NCBI RefSeq assembly: GCF_009712035.1
Contig: NZ_VILB01000008.1
Coordinates: 40,932-104,931, forward strand
Origin: Anabaena sp. UHCC 0187
Lineage (GTDB): Bacteria > Cyanobacteriota > Cyanobacteriia > Cyanobacteriales > Nostocaceae
Length of the DNA stretch: 64,000 bases
Direction of reading: 5' to 3'
The translations under genes and the position numbers were made by a program. The notes under the pieces were generated by a model. The model made no database searches. It worked only from the letters and a program-made list of their open reading frames with translations, and had not been told where the DNA came from. Shown here piece after piece: positions 27,714 to 37,030 of the stretch (position 1 is its first letter; the number at the start of each line of letters is the position of its first letter).

Positions 27714-27740
27714 TTAGCACTCAACCCTTGTGAGTGCTAA
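27714..27740 (-). promoter_or_regulatory. CIRCE element (HrcA operator)
   Basis: The sequence is TTAGCACTC-N9-GAGTGCTAA, a perfect 9-bp inverted repeat with a 9-base spacer, exactly the CIRCE consensus bound by the heat-shock repressor HrcA. Read on the minus strand, a TACAAT -10 candidate lies at 27759-27764, placing CIRCE just after the start of transcription as in groE operons. The first downstream gene on that strand is the 117-residue protein at 27221-27574. No groES, groEL, hrcA or dnaK gene is in the window. Confidence 0.88.
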
Positions 27741-27909
27741 AGTTTATTTGGTTGTTACATTGTATTATTAAATAATATATGGCATTAATCCCAGGATGTA
27801 AATGATTTTTAATATTCTTCAAGAAAGAATTAACTTCTTGCAAAAGCTGGCAAAAAAGTAAAGGAAAATACTTTTCTATTTCTCGATTTCTGCAAGAAGT
27901 CTCTGACAC

Positions 27910-30900
27910 CTATTTTACCTGGCCACGGAAGCGCACAAAGCCGTAAGAATTAGCTGGATTTCCCGAACTAGTAGCAGCAGGTAGATTCAGTAAAGTAGTT
28001 GAATTAGTGATATTGACTACTACAGCACCGTTAGTATTACTACCACATGAAGCTGGTATATTGGTATTATTATTAGCTGGATAATAAGTACCCCGATCTG
28101 CATCTGGATCATTACTTAAATAAACAGTGCTAGAGCCAACTGCTAAGGCAATACCATGATCTGATGTTGGTAAACCACCATCATTAGGAGTTAAACCATT
28201 AAAAGCTGTAGGGACAAAAGTGACGTTAGTTGGTACTAAGTCACAGAATTTAACATTAGTAGCATCTGCTGTACCATTAGATAGGAAATAAATTGTGTAT
28301 TCTATTTCATCACCTGGCTTCACAGTTCCAGCATTAATTAAGCCTTGCAAGTAGCCGCTAGGCCATTTTTGTATGGCATCATCATCAACATCACGGGGTG
28401 TAGGTACATAATTGTCAGCAGTGGGAGATACAGCACTACTACCATCAATAAAAGTATTAAAATCTTGACTATTAATTCTGGTGATGCGTTTAACCAAAAG
28501 CAATTTTGATTTTGGCGCATTACCGTTATTATTCTGCCCAACGCTAGTAATCCGACTACCTGTACCATCAGTATCTATAGTTGGTAAAAAGTTTGCACAT
28601 CTATTATTTGTATTAGCATCTCCACTGGTAGTCGCTTCCCAGCACGCACTCGTATTAGTATCAGTGCCATTTCGAGTCAAACTAATAGACTGACCTAAAG
28701 CAGTCGTCACTAAACTAGACTGATAGGTATTGTCCCAAAGATTGAGAACACTGTTTGGAGGTGAATTAATCTCACCACCAGTACCATAAGCGATATAATC
28801 AATCACCTTATCCAGATTGTCGTATAACCAAACATCATCACCTGTATTATTCAGTTTAGGAGTTAGTCCCAACCAACTCTGAAACGCTGCTCCTGTAGCT
28901 TGATTATTGGCATTGTTGTCACCAATCCAAATCACTGCATATTGCCCTGGTTGTAAGGTTGTACCATTAGGAAATGTGTAGGTAAAACCATTAGTAACAT
29001 CATTATCGCTTGCGGTTAAGTGGCCATCTGATAAACGAAAACCACTCAAGTCTACCGCTGATGCAGAAGAATTGTAGAGTTCAATAAATTCATCATTGGT
29101 AGCAGTAGTTGTTCCTGTTTCCTTGTGTAATACTTCATTGATGATGATGTTGCCAGCGTTAGGGGAAACAATATCAATAATCTCCACAGGGACAAACTCT
29201 GCTGCACTGGGAACATAACTCCATATATCTAATCCTTTGGCATCACCAAATGAGCCTGTACAAACGGTGTTAGTACTTCCACCAGAACTTGCGCCAAAAG
29301 CTCGTTGAGTGCTAAGAGTATTAAATCCTGAATCTAAATTACTACTATGTTGACCGTTGACAGCCGGAGGTGGATTACTTCCACAAAGAACGTTTCCTAC
29401 TGTTCCTACAGTAGTTCCCCCTACAGTAGTATAACCACGATCATCATAAAATCCTGTATGTTGCCCTAATGGGTTCGTAGCATTGATGAGAGTAAAATTT
29501 GGACCACCAAGAGTGCTATTTTCAACATCAAACAGGGGAAAATGGTATTCACCACCACGGTTGCGGATAGTAGTTGAGTAAGTGCCAACGGGGAAATAGT
29601 TGCCACTATTATCTTTACCATCCCAGGTAACGGTTTTATTTATTGGCGACAGTATTTTTCCACGTAATAAACGGTTGTTGGAATTATTAGGGTCAAAATT
29701 TACACCGTCTCTGCTAATGATTATTTCATAACTGCTCAACAAATTACTGTCGAACTTAAAGGTTCCTCCACTTTTATAGTTGGAGGTATTGGACATTAGT
29801 GTACCAGTAAAACTGGCATTACTGATAACTGGTGATATGGCTGATATGGGGAGGCTACGAGCTAATATAGAGTTAGAATCAGGAATATTAAAGAAAATAA
29901 CGTGGTTGGGTGGTGCAATATTTACTCCACCTTGAGGTGTTTGCAATAAAGGACTATCTACGTTATTGACAAGATTATGATAAAGAGGTGTTAAGCCATC
30001 ACTATCCAAGTAACCAATATCATTACCATAGACCAAAAAACCATTAGGATCTAATCCGTTTAAGCTAGTTTTATATTGATAGCCATCTTTAGTTACAATA
30101 TAGAACTCAGAATTGATAGGTCTGCCATTATTTCCCGTAGTGAGCGCCAAATAGTCTGTAAATAGTCGCCCTTTAATGTCTGTTGTAGAAGTTAGACTAC
30201 TGCGGACTGTGACATCCCATGCTGTTATATTAGCGGCTGAACTATTGCTGCCATTATCCTGACTGGTAAAATTAATAGCTCCATCGTGCCTAGTACCAGT
30301 ACCAGTATCCGTACTGCTTCCGCCAACTCCGTAGAAAACTACATAATAAATACCAGTCGTAGGAACTTGATAGTAACAAGGTACGTAGCCACCAGAAACA
30401 GCATTACCTGGTGTGCCATTTGTCTCATTTGTGATGGTGTCTGGACCGGCTAATTCTTGAGTCCGGCTAGTGATTTTGCCTAAATTTGTATTTGTAGTGG
30501 AAGTTCTTTGGCTGGAACATCGGAATACTTGATTAGAGAGAGTTTCATCGCCAATTCTCCCTGTTTTCGTACCATAAATAGTAATTTGAGCCTGACCCAC
30601 TCCTTCGGAACTAGAACCCAAGAGGATGTATTCTCCAGCATTAGCGTAGACTTGTAGTAATGTCCGCCGTCGTAGAGAATTGTTAACAAAATTAGTAGCG
30701 CCAGGTGGTGCAGAAGTTGGTCCCCAGAATTGACTTCCGTACCATTCAAGGTTAGCTCTAAAACCAGTAGCACTAGAAGGATGTAAATCCCTACTACCTT
30801 CAGCTTGAACTGGTTGTATCCAGTAACCCCAAGACAGTATGAGAAGAAGGACACCGAGCCATTTTGTTTGGTAATTGACAGATGGTTGATGTTTAGAAGT

Positions 30901-31008
30901 ATTCTTTGTAGAGACTTTCCGAGGAACGTCTCTACATGAAGCTGATTGATTTTTAGAGCATCTTGCGGAGAGAATTATTTGGGAAAGATATTGAAATAAT
31001 AGGCTCAT
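27910..31008 (-). CDS. Large exported protein with lamin-tail (LTD) and DUF11 domains
   Basis: A 1032-residue protein. Its N-terminus is odd: residues 22-37 are encoded by a palindromic repeat (see 30907). A signal peptide-like segment follows (WLGVLLLILSWGYWIQPVQAEG, about residues 48-70). Middle regions are beta-rich, with a FlgD-like piece (VTWDGKDNSGNYFPVGTYSTTIRN). A lamin-tail domain is seen at about 610-780 (GNIIINEVL, DEFIELYNSSASAVDLSGFRLSD). The C-terminus (about 900-1010, PGDEIEYTIYFLSNGTADATNV) is a DUF11 domain. It ends the six-gene surface cluster, 74 bases after the OmpA gene. Cell-surface location is inferred. Confidence 0.75.
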   Translation of the reverse strand: MSLLFQYLSQIILSARCSKNQSASCRDVPRKVSTKNTSKHQPSVNYQTKWLGVLLLILSWGYWIQPVQAEGSRDLHPSSATGFRANLEWYGSQFWGPTSAPPGATNFVNNSLRRRTLLQVYANAGEYILLGSSSEGVGQAQITIYGTKTGRIGDETLSNQVFRCSSQRTSTTNTNLGKITSRTQELAGPDTITNETNGTPGNAVSGGYVPCYYQVPTTGIYYVVFYGVGGSSTDTGTGTRHDGAINFTSQDNGSNSSAANITAWDVTVRSSLTSTTDIKGRLFTDYLALTTGNNGRPINSEFYIVTKDGYQYKTSLNGLDPNGFLVYGNDIGYLDSDGLTPLYHNLVNNVDSPLLQTPQGGVNIAPPNHVIFFNIPDSNSILARSLPISAISPVISNASFTGTLMSNTSNYKSGGTFKFDSNLLSSYEIIISRDGVNFDPNNSNNRLLRGKILSPINKTVTWDGKDNSGNYFPVGTYSTTIRNRGGEYHFPLFDVENSTLGGPNFTLINATNPLGQHTGFYDDRGYTTVGGTTVGTVGNVLCGSNPPPAVNGQHSSNLDSGFNTLSTQRAFGASSGGSTNTVCTGSFGDAKGLDIWSYVPSAAEFVPVEIIDIVSPNAGNIIINEVLHKETGTTTATNDEFIELYNSSASAVDLSGFRLSDGHLTASDNDVTNGFTYTFPNGTTLQPGQYAVIWIGDNNANNQATGAAFQSWLGLTPKLNNTGDDVWLYDNLDKVIDYIAYGTGGEINSPPNSVLNLWDNTYQSSLVTTALGQSISLTRNGTDTNTSACWEATTSGDANTNNRCANFLPTIDTDGTGSRITSVGQNNNGNAPKSKLLLVKRITRINSQDFNTFIDGSSAVSPTADNYVPTPRDVDDDAIQKWPSGYLQGLINAGTVKPGDEIEYTIYFLSNGTADATNVKFCDLVPTNVTFVPTAFNGLTPNDGGLPTSDHGIALAVGSSTVYLSNDPDADRGTYYPANNNTNIPASCGSNTNGAVVVNITNSTTLLNLPAATSSGNPANSYGFVRFRGQVK
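30907..30936. repeat. Palindromic TGTAGAGAC repeat inside the LTD/DUF11 gene
   Basis: Left arm TGTAGAGACTTTCC pairs with right arm GGAACGTCTCTACA (13 of 14 match) around a 2-base centre. It is in frame within the N-terminal leader of the 27910-31008 gene, encoding CRDVPRKVST. A related copy is at 38667-38696. Confidence 0.75.
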
Positions 31009-31082
31009 AAATAGTTTATTCGATGATTATAATTTAAGGTTTCGGATCACAGGTTCTTTTCAGAAGTAGGGAGATGTGTTGT

Positions 31083-33176
31083 TTATCTCTCCAATTGCAA
31101 ATCTTCCTCTTGAACAATTACTTCTATGCCTCGAATATCTTTGAAAATAAATTCTGAACGACGATTACGTGCATGATCTAATTTACTATTGCCAGGGGTT
31201 AATAGTTCGGTTTCACCAAAGGAACGAATTATCATTCTTTCTGGGTCAATACCTTGACGAATGAGATAATTTCGGGTGGCTTTGGCGCGATTTGCTCCCA
31301 ATTTCATATTATATTGATCGCTGGCACGTTTATCGGTATGTCCATAAATTTCAACGATGATTGAGGGATTTTCACGTAATACTTGAGCAATTTTATTGAG
31401 GATGTTCGCACTAGCGGGACTAATATTATATTTGTCTAGGGCAAAATGGATGTTTTTAGGAACTTTGAGTTTGATTGGTTCATTAGGTATTTCTGTAATT
31501 TCTGGGGGAGTGATTGGAGGTTTGTTTGGCCGTGGTGGAATTAAACAATTAGGAAATGGGAGAGAAATTCGAGATTTTCTATTGATAACAATCGGTTTAT
31601 TGATATTAATAGGACGAATTACCGCCGGATAGGCAGGTTCTGATGTACCATATTGTTTGAGGGTAGCGATCGCACTCACTCTATCTCCTGGTTGTAAATT
31701 ATCCAAGTTAAAGCTAAATTTACCTTGATTATCGGCGGTGGTGGTTGCTAATGGTTGGCTTAAAAAGCCATAACCGCTTTTACCAGTAATTCGATAAATA
31801 TCAACTTGGGAATTAGGTTCAGCTATACCATCAATACCAACTTTAGAACTTATCCCTAGGAAAAATTCAGAACTGAGAAATTTAGGGCTATTAATAGCAC
31901 CATTAGCTGTATCTAATCTTCTATTTTCGGAATTACGCATAGGGTTCGGTCCGTCCCCATTTTGAAAATCATCTACTCCCACATTATGCTGATTATTTAG
32001 GTCTATACTTAATCCTTCTAAAAAAGAAAATTTATTATTTTCAATAATATTTCTATCACTTTGGGGATAGGATGTAATTACTACTCCTGCACCTGCTTGA
32101 TAACTAATATTATTGTTATTAACCTGATGATCATTCCCCATTAAATAAATAGCAGCGCGACGAAATCTCCTGCCATTAGATTTAATTTGATTATTAATTA
32201 TTTTAGTAGATCCTTGTGGTTTAAAGGCATAAATTCCACTACCATCATTCCCACAAATTAAGTTTGATGTAATTTCCGATTTATCAATATTACCATCTAA
32301 GCGAATAGCATCGGGCATTCCCGCTAAACCATTACTAATAATAATATTTTCAGCTATTTGCATTTCTGTGGCTTGCCAACCTGTAATAATCGCACTACCA
32401 TCATGATAAGAAATGCGATTTCTTTTGATAATTGTTCCCTGGGAATTAAACACAGAAACCCCAAAAGCAGAGGTATTTTCTGGCATTTTCCCATCAGGGA
32501 GAATACCTAACCAATTATTTTCAATGACTACATTTTTAGGAGGTTGGTTATTTTCTGTTTCAGAAATTTCTCCCACGAAAGATTTTAATTTAATTGTATG
32601 GGGATGGGTAAAAGTATTAGATATAAAAATATCTGCTGGTGGTGTACTTGCGGTATCTCGATGATAGGAGTTAAAACCATAAATACTCAAACCGCGAATT
32701 GTGATATTATCGGCGGTGATAGTTAAACCACGAAAAACTTCAGCATTATTAGCAGCAGTAATACTAACTACAGGTTGAGGAATATTAATTTCCGCTGTTG
32801 GCGACTTTTTACTATCATATCCTGGTTGAGTTGTTCCATCAATAATTAAGCCAGGAGTAGCTAGAGGTGGTAAAATTTCTTGCAGATAAATTGTAGTTTT
32901 TTGTGGTGGTAAATTAAACTCTATCCGAGAATCTTGATTAGGGGTAACTTGAGCTTTTTCAATATTACTTAATTGTTCTATTTTTAGAGTACCATTAATT
33001 AGAGAGATTGCTTCTCTCAATGTTAAAGTATCATCTGCTTTAATTTCTCCGTCTTGATTACTATTCACTACTATTTTTAGTCCTGGAGATTGAGCTAAGG
33101 TAGGAATTGGCAGAAAGATGAGTAGTGATAAATAAAGATTAAATAAGTTTATAATTTTAAATTTTAATAGTTTCAT
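31083..33176 (-). CDS. Beta-helix protein with CSLREA motif and C-terminal OmpA domain
   Basis: A 697-residue protein. A signal peptide covers about residues 1-28 (LFNLYLSLLIFLPIPTLAQ). A CSLREA-type segment, TLTLREAISLING, follows at about residue 50. Residues about 150-400 are a right-handed beta-helix with repeated N-x-I-x-x-N coils. Residues 430-530 hold a carboxypeptidase-like/Ig-like domain. Residues about 575-690 are an OmpA domain, with IHFALDKYNISPASANIL, GHTDKRAS, the R in NRRSEF, and conserved LGANRAKATRNYLI. OmpA domains bind peptidoglycan, so it may anchor the neighbouring barrel. Its start overlaps the stop of the barrel gene as ATGA, implying coupled translation. Confidence 0.85.
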   Translation of the reverse strand: MKLLKFKIINLFNLYLSLLIFLPIPTLAQSPGLKIVVNSNQDGEIKADDTLTLREAISLINGTLKIEQLSNIEKAQVTPNQDSRIEFNLPPQKTTIYLQEILPPLATPGLIIDGTTQPGYDSKKSPTAEINIPQPVVSITAANNAEVFRGLTITADNITIRGLSIYGFNSYHRDTASTPPADIFISNTFTHPHTIKLKSFVGEISETENNQPPKNVVIENNWLGILPDGKMPENTSAFGVSVFNSQGTIIKRNRISYHDGSAIITGWQATEMQIAENIIISNGLAGMPDAIRLDGNIDKSEITSNLICGNDGSGIYAFKPQGSTKIINNQIKSNGRRFRRAAIYLMGNDHQVNNNNISYQAGAGVVITSYPQSDRNIIENNKFSFLEGLSIDLNNQHNVGVDDFQNGDGPNPMRNSENRRLDTANGAINSPKFLSSEFFLGISSKVGIDGIAEPNSQVDIYRITGKSGYGFLSQPLATTTADNQGKFSFNLDNLQPGDRVSAIATLKQYGTSEPAYPAVIRPININKPIVINRKSRISLPFPNCLIPPRPNKPPITPPEITEIPNEPIKLKVPKNIHFALDKYNISPASANILNKIAQVLRENPSIIVEIYGHTDKRASDQYNMKLGANRAKATRNYLIRQGIDPERMIIRSFGETELLTPGNSKLDHARNRRSEFIFKDIRGIEVIVQEEDLQLER

Positions 33177-36100
33177 ATTCTTAGTTTCCCGGCTGTGTTT
33201 CCTTTAATTAATGATTCCTGTTGTTGTTGTGGTGCAACTTTTTGTTGTCCGAAACCTTCAAATAGTTCATTAAGTTTCACAGTTAAACCTAAATATGGAC
33301 CACCTGCGGAACGAGTTCCAGAAAAGTCTCGGTCATCAACTTTACCAAAAACGTAACCAGCAGCAAGACGCAAATTAGAAGTTAGATAATAGCCGGCTTC
33401 TACAACAAAGCCTGTTTCTGTATAATTACCTTGACTAATCCACCGCGTTTCTCCCACCACATCCATGTTGTATCCTAAGCGATAAGTTGCCCGGAATTGT
33501 GCTAAATTTACTGTACTTGTCCCGGCTAAATCACTGGCTAGATAAGAGGTACTATTACGTAAGCCATATTTACCATAAAATTCCCATTGCCAATTAGGAG
33601 CATAAATAGCTTCCATTGCAAAAGTATGATCTTCTGAACCTGTGCCACTTCCTAACAGGATTGTATCGGGAATAGTTGCCGGATTTTGACGATATTCATA
33701 GCGTAATAGGGCGTTAAACTTATCACTACCAATGTCACGATAAGCTAAACCAACTTTCAAGTTGATTGTGTCTCCTAAGCCAACCAATTTTTGATTAGAA
33801 GAATTAGCTTGTTGGTAACGTGCTAAAGCTGTTAAAGAGGGCGTAATTTTACCAGTTATACCACCAGAAATAACTGTATTTGTGCCTCCAGCAGAATTAC
33901 GATATTCGTATCTAGTGCTGGCTTGAAAATTAGGATTATCACTGTATTCTAAGCCAGCACTGTAGCTATCACCGCTATTAAAACTAATGCCGGAAGCTGC
34001 TTGACCAAAAGCAAAAGGTTGAGCAGATTGTTGACCTGTGGCTTTTTGTGTAAAGAAGTTACCAAATATGTGTTCATAAGCTAAATTTAAGCGTAAACCA
34101 GGAGCAATAGTCCAAAGATTTTTTAACCCAATTGCACCTTGAGTAGTCATTTCATTTGCACCACCAATGAGAGAATAGCGCCCGGTTACAGTAGTATCTG
34201 TACCAAGTTTGTGTTCACCATTGACATTTAAACTGGTGATAGCATTACCGCTATATTGACCACTATTAAAAAGTTGATGTGTCAGACTAATATTAATGCC
34301 ACGAATAGCTGCCCAATTTAGTCCAAAGATGGTACGGTTGGGGTAAACACTATCATTTTCAGCCGAGAGACTAAGTTCATTTTGAGCCTGAAATGTGAGA
34401 CTCTTGGCAATGGGAACAGAAAAACGCGATCGCAATTGTTGAGAAGTACCACCGAGGGAAGTAGTAGAAATGCGATCTTGGCGATCGCGGTAAATCCAAT
34501 CTACATCAAAAGTGGCTTTACCTAAACGTTGTTGAATACCCGCAGAAATGGTAGTTAAGGAATTATCAAGTTGATTACCGGGAGTAGCTTCAGGTTTGGG
34601 GTTAAATAGTTCTTCAAAGGTATTACGAACTTCGGGAGCAATACCAAAATTATCTTCGTGATCATATTGCAACCGCAGATTTGTAGTTGTAGTAACTTTA
34701 CCTGTCAGTTGCGCTCCATAACGAGTTTGTCCGGGAGCAAAACTAATGGTGGCATTATTGGCAAACCCTGGATCTACAGAAGTATAATAAGCGCGACCTT
34801 GAAGACCTGAAAAAATTTCTCCTTGTGCTTCCAAACGATAAGCTTGGCCACTGACTTTACCAGCTACATCAGAATTATTGGTGGAATGGGCATATTCAGC
34901 AATGAATTTACCACTATTTCCCAAGGAGATTTGCGTATCTGCACCATAGATTTCAAAATCTCGGATTCCTTGATTTTCTTTGAGGTAAGTTGCTCCTATC
35001 CAACTATCTTTCCCCGCGCCCCGATTCAAGTTATATTGCAAACGACCAGCATAAATATTACCGTCAGAGTTTTTCACGTCATACTCGTAGGTAACAATAA
35101 TTCTGCGGACTAATATCTGTCCATATTCATCCAGCGCAGTTCGCCGAATCGCTTCTCGGAATAATAAAGTTCCCCGATCATAATCAATTTCATAATCCGG
35201 GCCTCTGGTGAGTTTTTGCCGCTTAATGACAGTTCCTGGACGATTGAGTTCTTCTAATTCCAAATAGACATTTTCGCTACCTCCCTGCAAGATTCTGCGG
35301 GAAAGGAAGTAGTAACCACTTGTCCCATCTGGGGGAATTGTATCTCGTTGGAATCCTTTAACATATTGACTATAAAAACCTGTAATTGCCAGATTTCCTA
35401 AGTTGTAGTTAGTTTTAAAACCATGTAGTTGACGACTGGTAGCTGTAAATTGCTGTGATGGTTGGGCAAATTCCTCTGTGTTGTAGTCACCCCACATGAA
35501 ATAATCGGGGTTAGCACCAGAAATCTTAGGCGATCGCTCTAATCGGGCAAATACGCTATCAATAGAAGGAGTAACAACTGTAGATGTGGAACTGTCACCA
35601 TAAACAGGATAGTTTTTATCATTAGATGAGCCAGTTCTAAACAAATTATTATCACAGTTGCAATCTTCATTCAAACTGCGAGAACTATTATATGCACCTG
35701 TAAATAACCATTCTCCAATTGCACCAGTGGCAAATATGGCTGAGTGAAAACTGACTTGTGTATTGTTATCTTTATCAGGTGGGAGAAAATCACGATATCG
35801 GCTGTAATAATCTGTACCTTTTGCACCTACTCGTAAATCTATCACCCCAGTTAACAAACTAGGACGAAGTGCGGTTTCAAATTGTAGTTGGGTAAAACCT
35901 TCTAAGCCAGTAGCTGTAGCCCGAATTCTCACTGTTTGAGCTTTCGTATCTGAACGTAAATTAGCTACAAAAAAGCCACTCTTAGCTTCTACTTGGAATC
36001 CTGGTTGATCTGGTTTGAAGTCTGTACCAATAAACTCCCCGGCTGTGGGGAATAATGTAATAACAGCATCTTGATTAGAACGATTACCACTTTTATCTAG

Positions 36101-37030
36101 TAATTGTCCCTGAATTACTGTGGTAGAACGGCCATCAGCAGGAATCCGAGTTGCACGACTTTCTAATTTTAATTCTGTTGGTGCGCCTTTAATACTTACC
36201 TTGGCTATTTCCGGTGGTTCTGTTCTTCCCACCACTTGAGCAGAAATAGTGTTTTCCCCCGGTTTTAAACCCACCCCATACCATGTCTGAGTTACCAGAT
36301 TGGTAGTAGTATCTGTTTCTGTCCGGCCGATTAAGGAGGAATCAACCAACTCTCCATTCACTCGCAATTCTAGCTGACTACCAGCACTAAACTGCACAAT
36401 TATGGAAGTAACAGGACTATCTAAAACCTCATCAGACATAGGAGTGAGAATTTTCACTACTTTGGCTACTTGAGAAATTTGGGGTACTGTTGTCGTTGGA
36501 TTTAAAGATGCCGGAACAGGAGCATTTTCGGTTGTGGTAGTTGGATTTAAAGATGCAGGAATTGGAGAATTTTCTATTGTGGTAGTTGGATTTAAAGATA
36601 ACGGAGCAGGAGCATCTACCGATTTTTCTGTAGTTGGATTAGCAAAATTTAAAGATTGAGCAAGAGGAATATTTCCAGCTTTTTGTACTGTTTTGACTGG
36701 TTGATAATTGGCAGAATTTGTAAAATTTAAAGATGGCGCAAGGGGAATATTTTCAGCTTTTTCTGCTGCTGTAGGTACAGGTAATTGAGTTAGAGGAATC
36801 GCAGAAACTTCTTCTTTTTCTGTAATTTTCGGCTGTGATTTAGCAGCATAATTTTCTGCTGCTTCAGCACTAATTTCATCACCAACATAGGTTTGTGGTT
36901 CTGAATTAGTTTGTTCAGTTGTGCTTTCGGCTTTAACTAAATTATGAGATACTATAAAACTGAAAGCTCCAGCTATAGCCCCCATTAATCTTACATTCAA
37001 AATACCAGGATGGTTTAGTTTAGGTTTCAT
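33173..37030 (-). CDS. Very large predicted outer-membrane beta-barrel with Ig-like N-terminal domains
   Basis: A 1285-residue protein. A signal peptide is at about residues 1-34. Residues 90-185 carry Ser/Pro/Thr repeats (ASLNPTTT units of 15 residues). An Ig-like domain at about 190-285 and a Big-1/invasin-like domain at 285-385 (RIPADGRSTTVIQGQLLDKSG) follow. From about 390 to the end there are alternating amphipathic strands with aromatic ends, for example LRLQYDHEDNFG and GLAYRDIGSDKFNALLRYEY, ending in a strand-like LGLTVKLNELFEGF. This indicates a barrel in the outer membrane. It overlaps both neighbours by 4 bases, so it is part of a coupled set. It is not a TonB receptor: no plug or TonB box is seen. 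Confidence 0.78.
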   Translation of the reverse strand: MKPKLNHPGILNVRLMGAIAGAFSFIVSHNLVKAESTTEQTNSEPQTYVGDEISAEAAENYAAKSQPKITEKEEVSAIPLTQLPVPTAAEKAENIPLAPSLNFTNSANYQPVKTVQKAGNIPLAQSLNFANPTTEKSVDAPAPLSLNPTTTIENSPIPASLNPTTTTENAPVPASLNPTTTVPQISQVAKVVKILTPMSDEVLDSPVTSIIVQFSAGSQLELRVNGELVDSSLIGRTETDTTTNLVTQTWYGVGLKPGENTISAQVVGRTEPPEIAKVSIKGAPTELKLESRATRIPADGRSTTVIQGQLLDKSGNRSNQDAVITLFPTAGEFIGTDFKPDQPGFQVEAKSGFFVANLRSDTKAQTVRIRATATGLEGFTQLQFETALRPSLLTGVIDLRVGAKGTDYYSRYRDFLPPDKDNNTQVSFHSAIFATGAIGEWLFTGAYNSSRSLNEDCNCDNNLFRTGSSNDKNYPVYGDSSTSTVVTPSIDSVFARLERSPKISGANPDYFMWGDYNTEEFAQPSQQFTATSRQLHGFKTNYNLGNLAITGFYSQYVKGFQRDTIPPDGTSGYYFLSRRILQGGSENVYLELEELNRPGTVIKRQKLTRGPDYEIDYDRGTLLFREAIRRTALDEYGQILVRRIIVTYEYDVKNSDGNIYAGRLQYNLNRGAGKDSWIGATYLKENQGIRDFEIYGADTQISLGNSGKFIAEYAHSTNNSDVAGKVSGQAYRLEAQGEIFSGLQGRAYYTSVDPGFANNATISFAPGQTRYGAQLTGKVTTTTNLRLQYDHEDNFGIAPEVRNTFEELFNPKPEATPGNQLDNSLTTISAGIQQRLGKATFDVDWIYRDRQDRISTTSLGGTSQQLRSRFSVPIAKSLTFQAQNELSLSAENDSVYPNRTIFGLNWAAIRGINISLTHQLFNSGQYSGNAITSLNVNGEHKLGTDTTVTGRYSLIGGANEMTTQGAIGLKNLWTIAPGLRLNLAYEHIFGNFFTQKATGQQSAQPFAFGQAASGISFNSGDSYSAGLEYSDNPNFQASTRYEYRNSAGGTNTVISGGITGKITPSLTALARYQQANSSNQKLVGLGDTINLKVGLAYRDIGSDKFNALLRYEYRQNPATIPDTILLGSGTGSEDHTFAMEAIYAPNWQWEFYGKYGLRNSTSYLASDLAGTSTVNLAQFRATYRLGYNMDVVGETRWISQGNYTETGFVVEAGYYLTSNLRLAAGYVFGKVDDRDFSGTRSAGGPYLGLTVKLNELFEGFGQQKVAPQQQQESLIKGNTAGKLRI

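Noticed and set aside
27721..27909. 62-codon frame on the minus strand across the CIRCE element
   Set aside because: No ribosome site, and the CIRCE palindrome explains the sequence conservation; reading it as coding would put the operator inside a gene.
33173..37030. TonB-dependent receptor
   Set aside because: No plug domain or TonB box; N-terminal domains are Ig-like and linker repeats.
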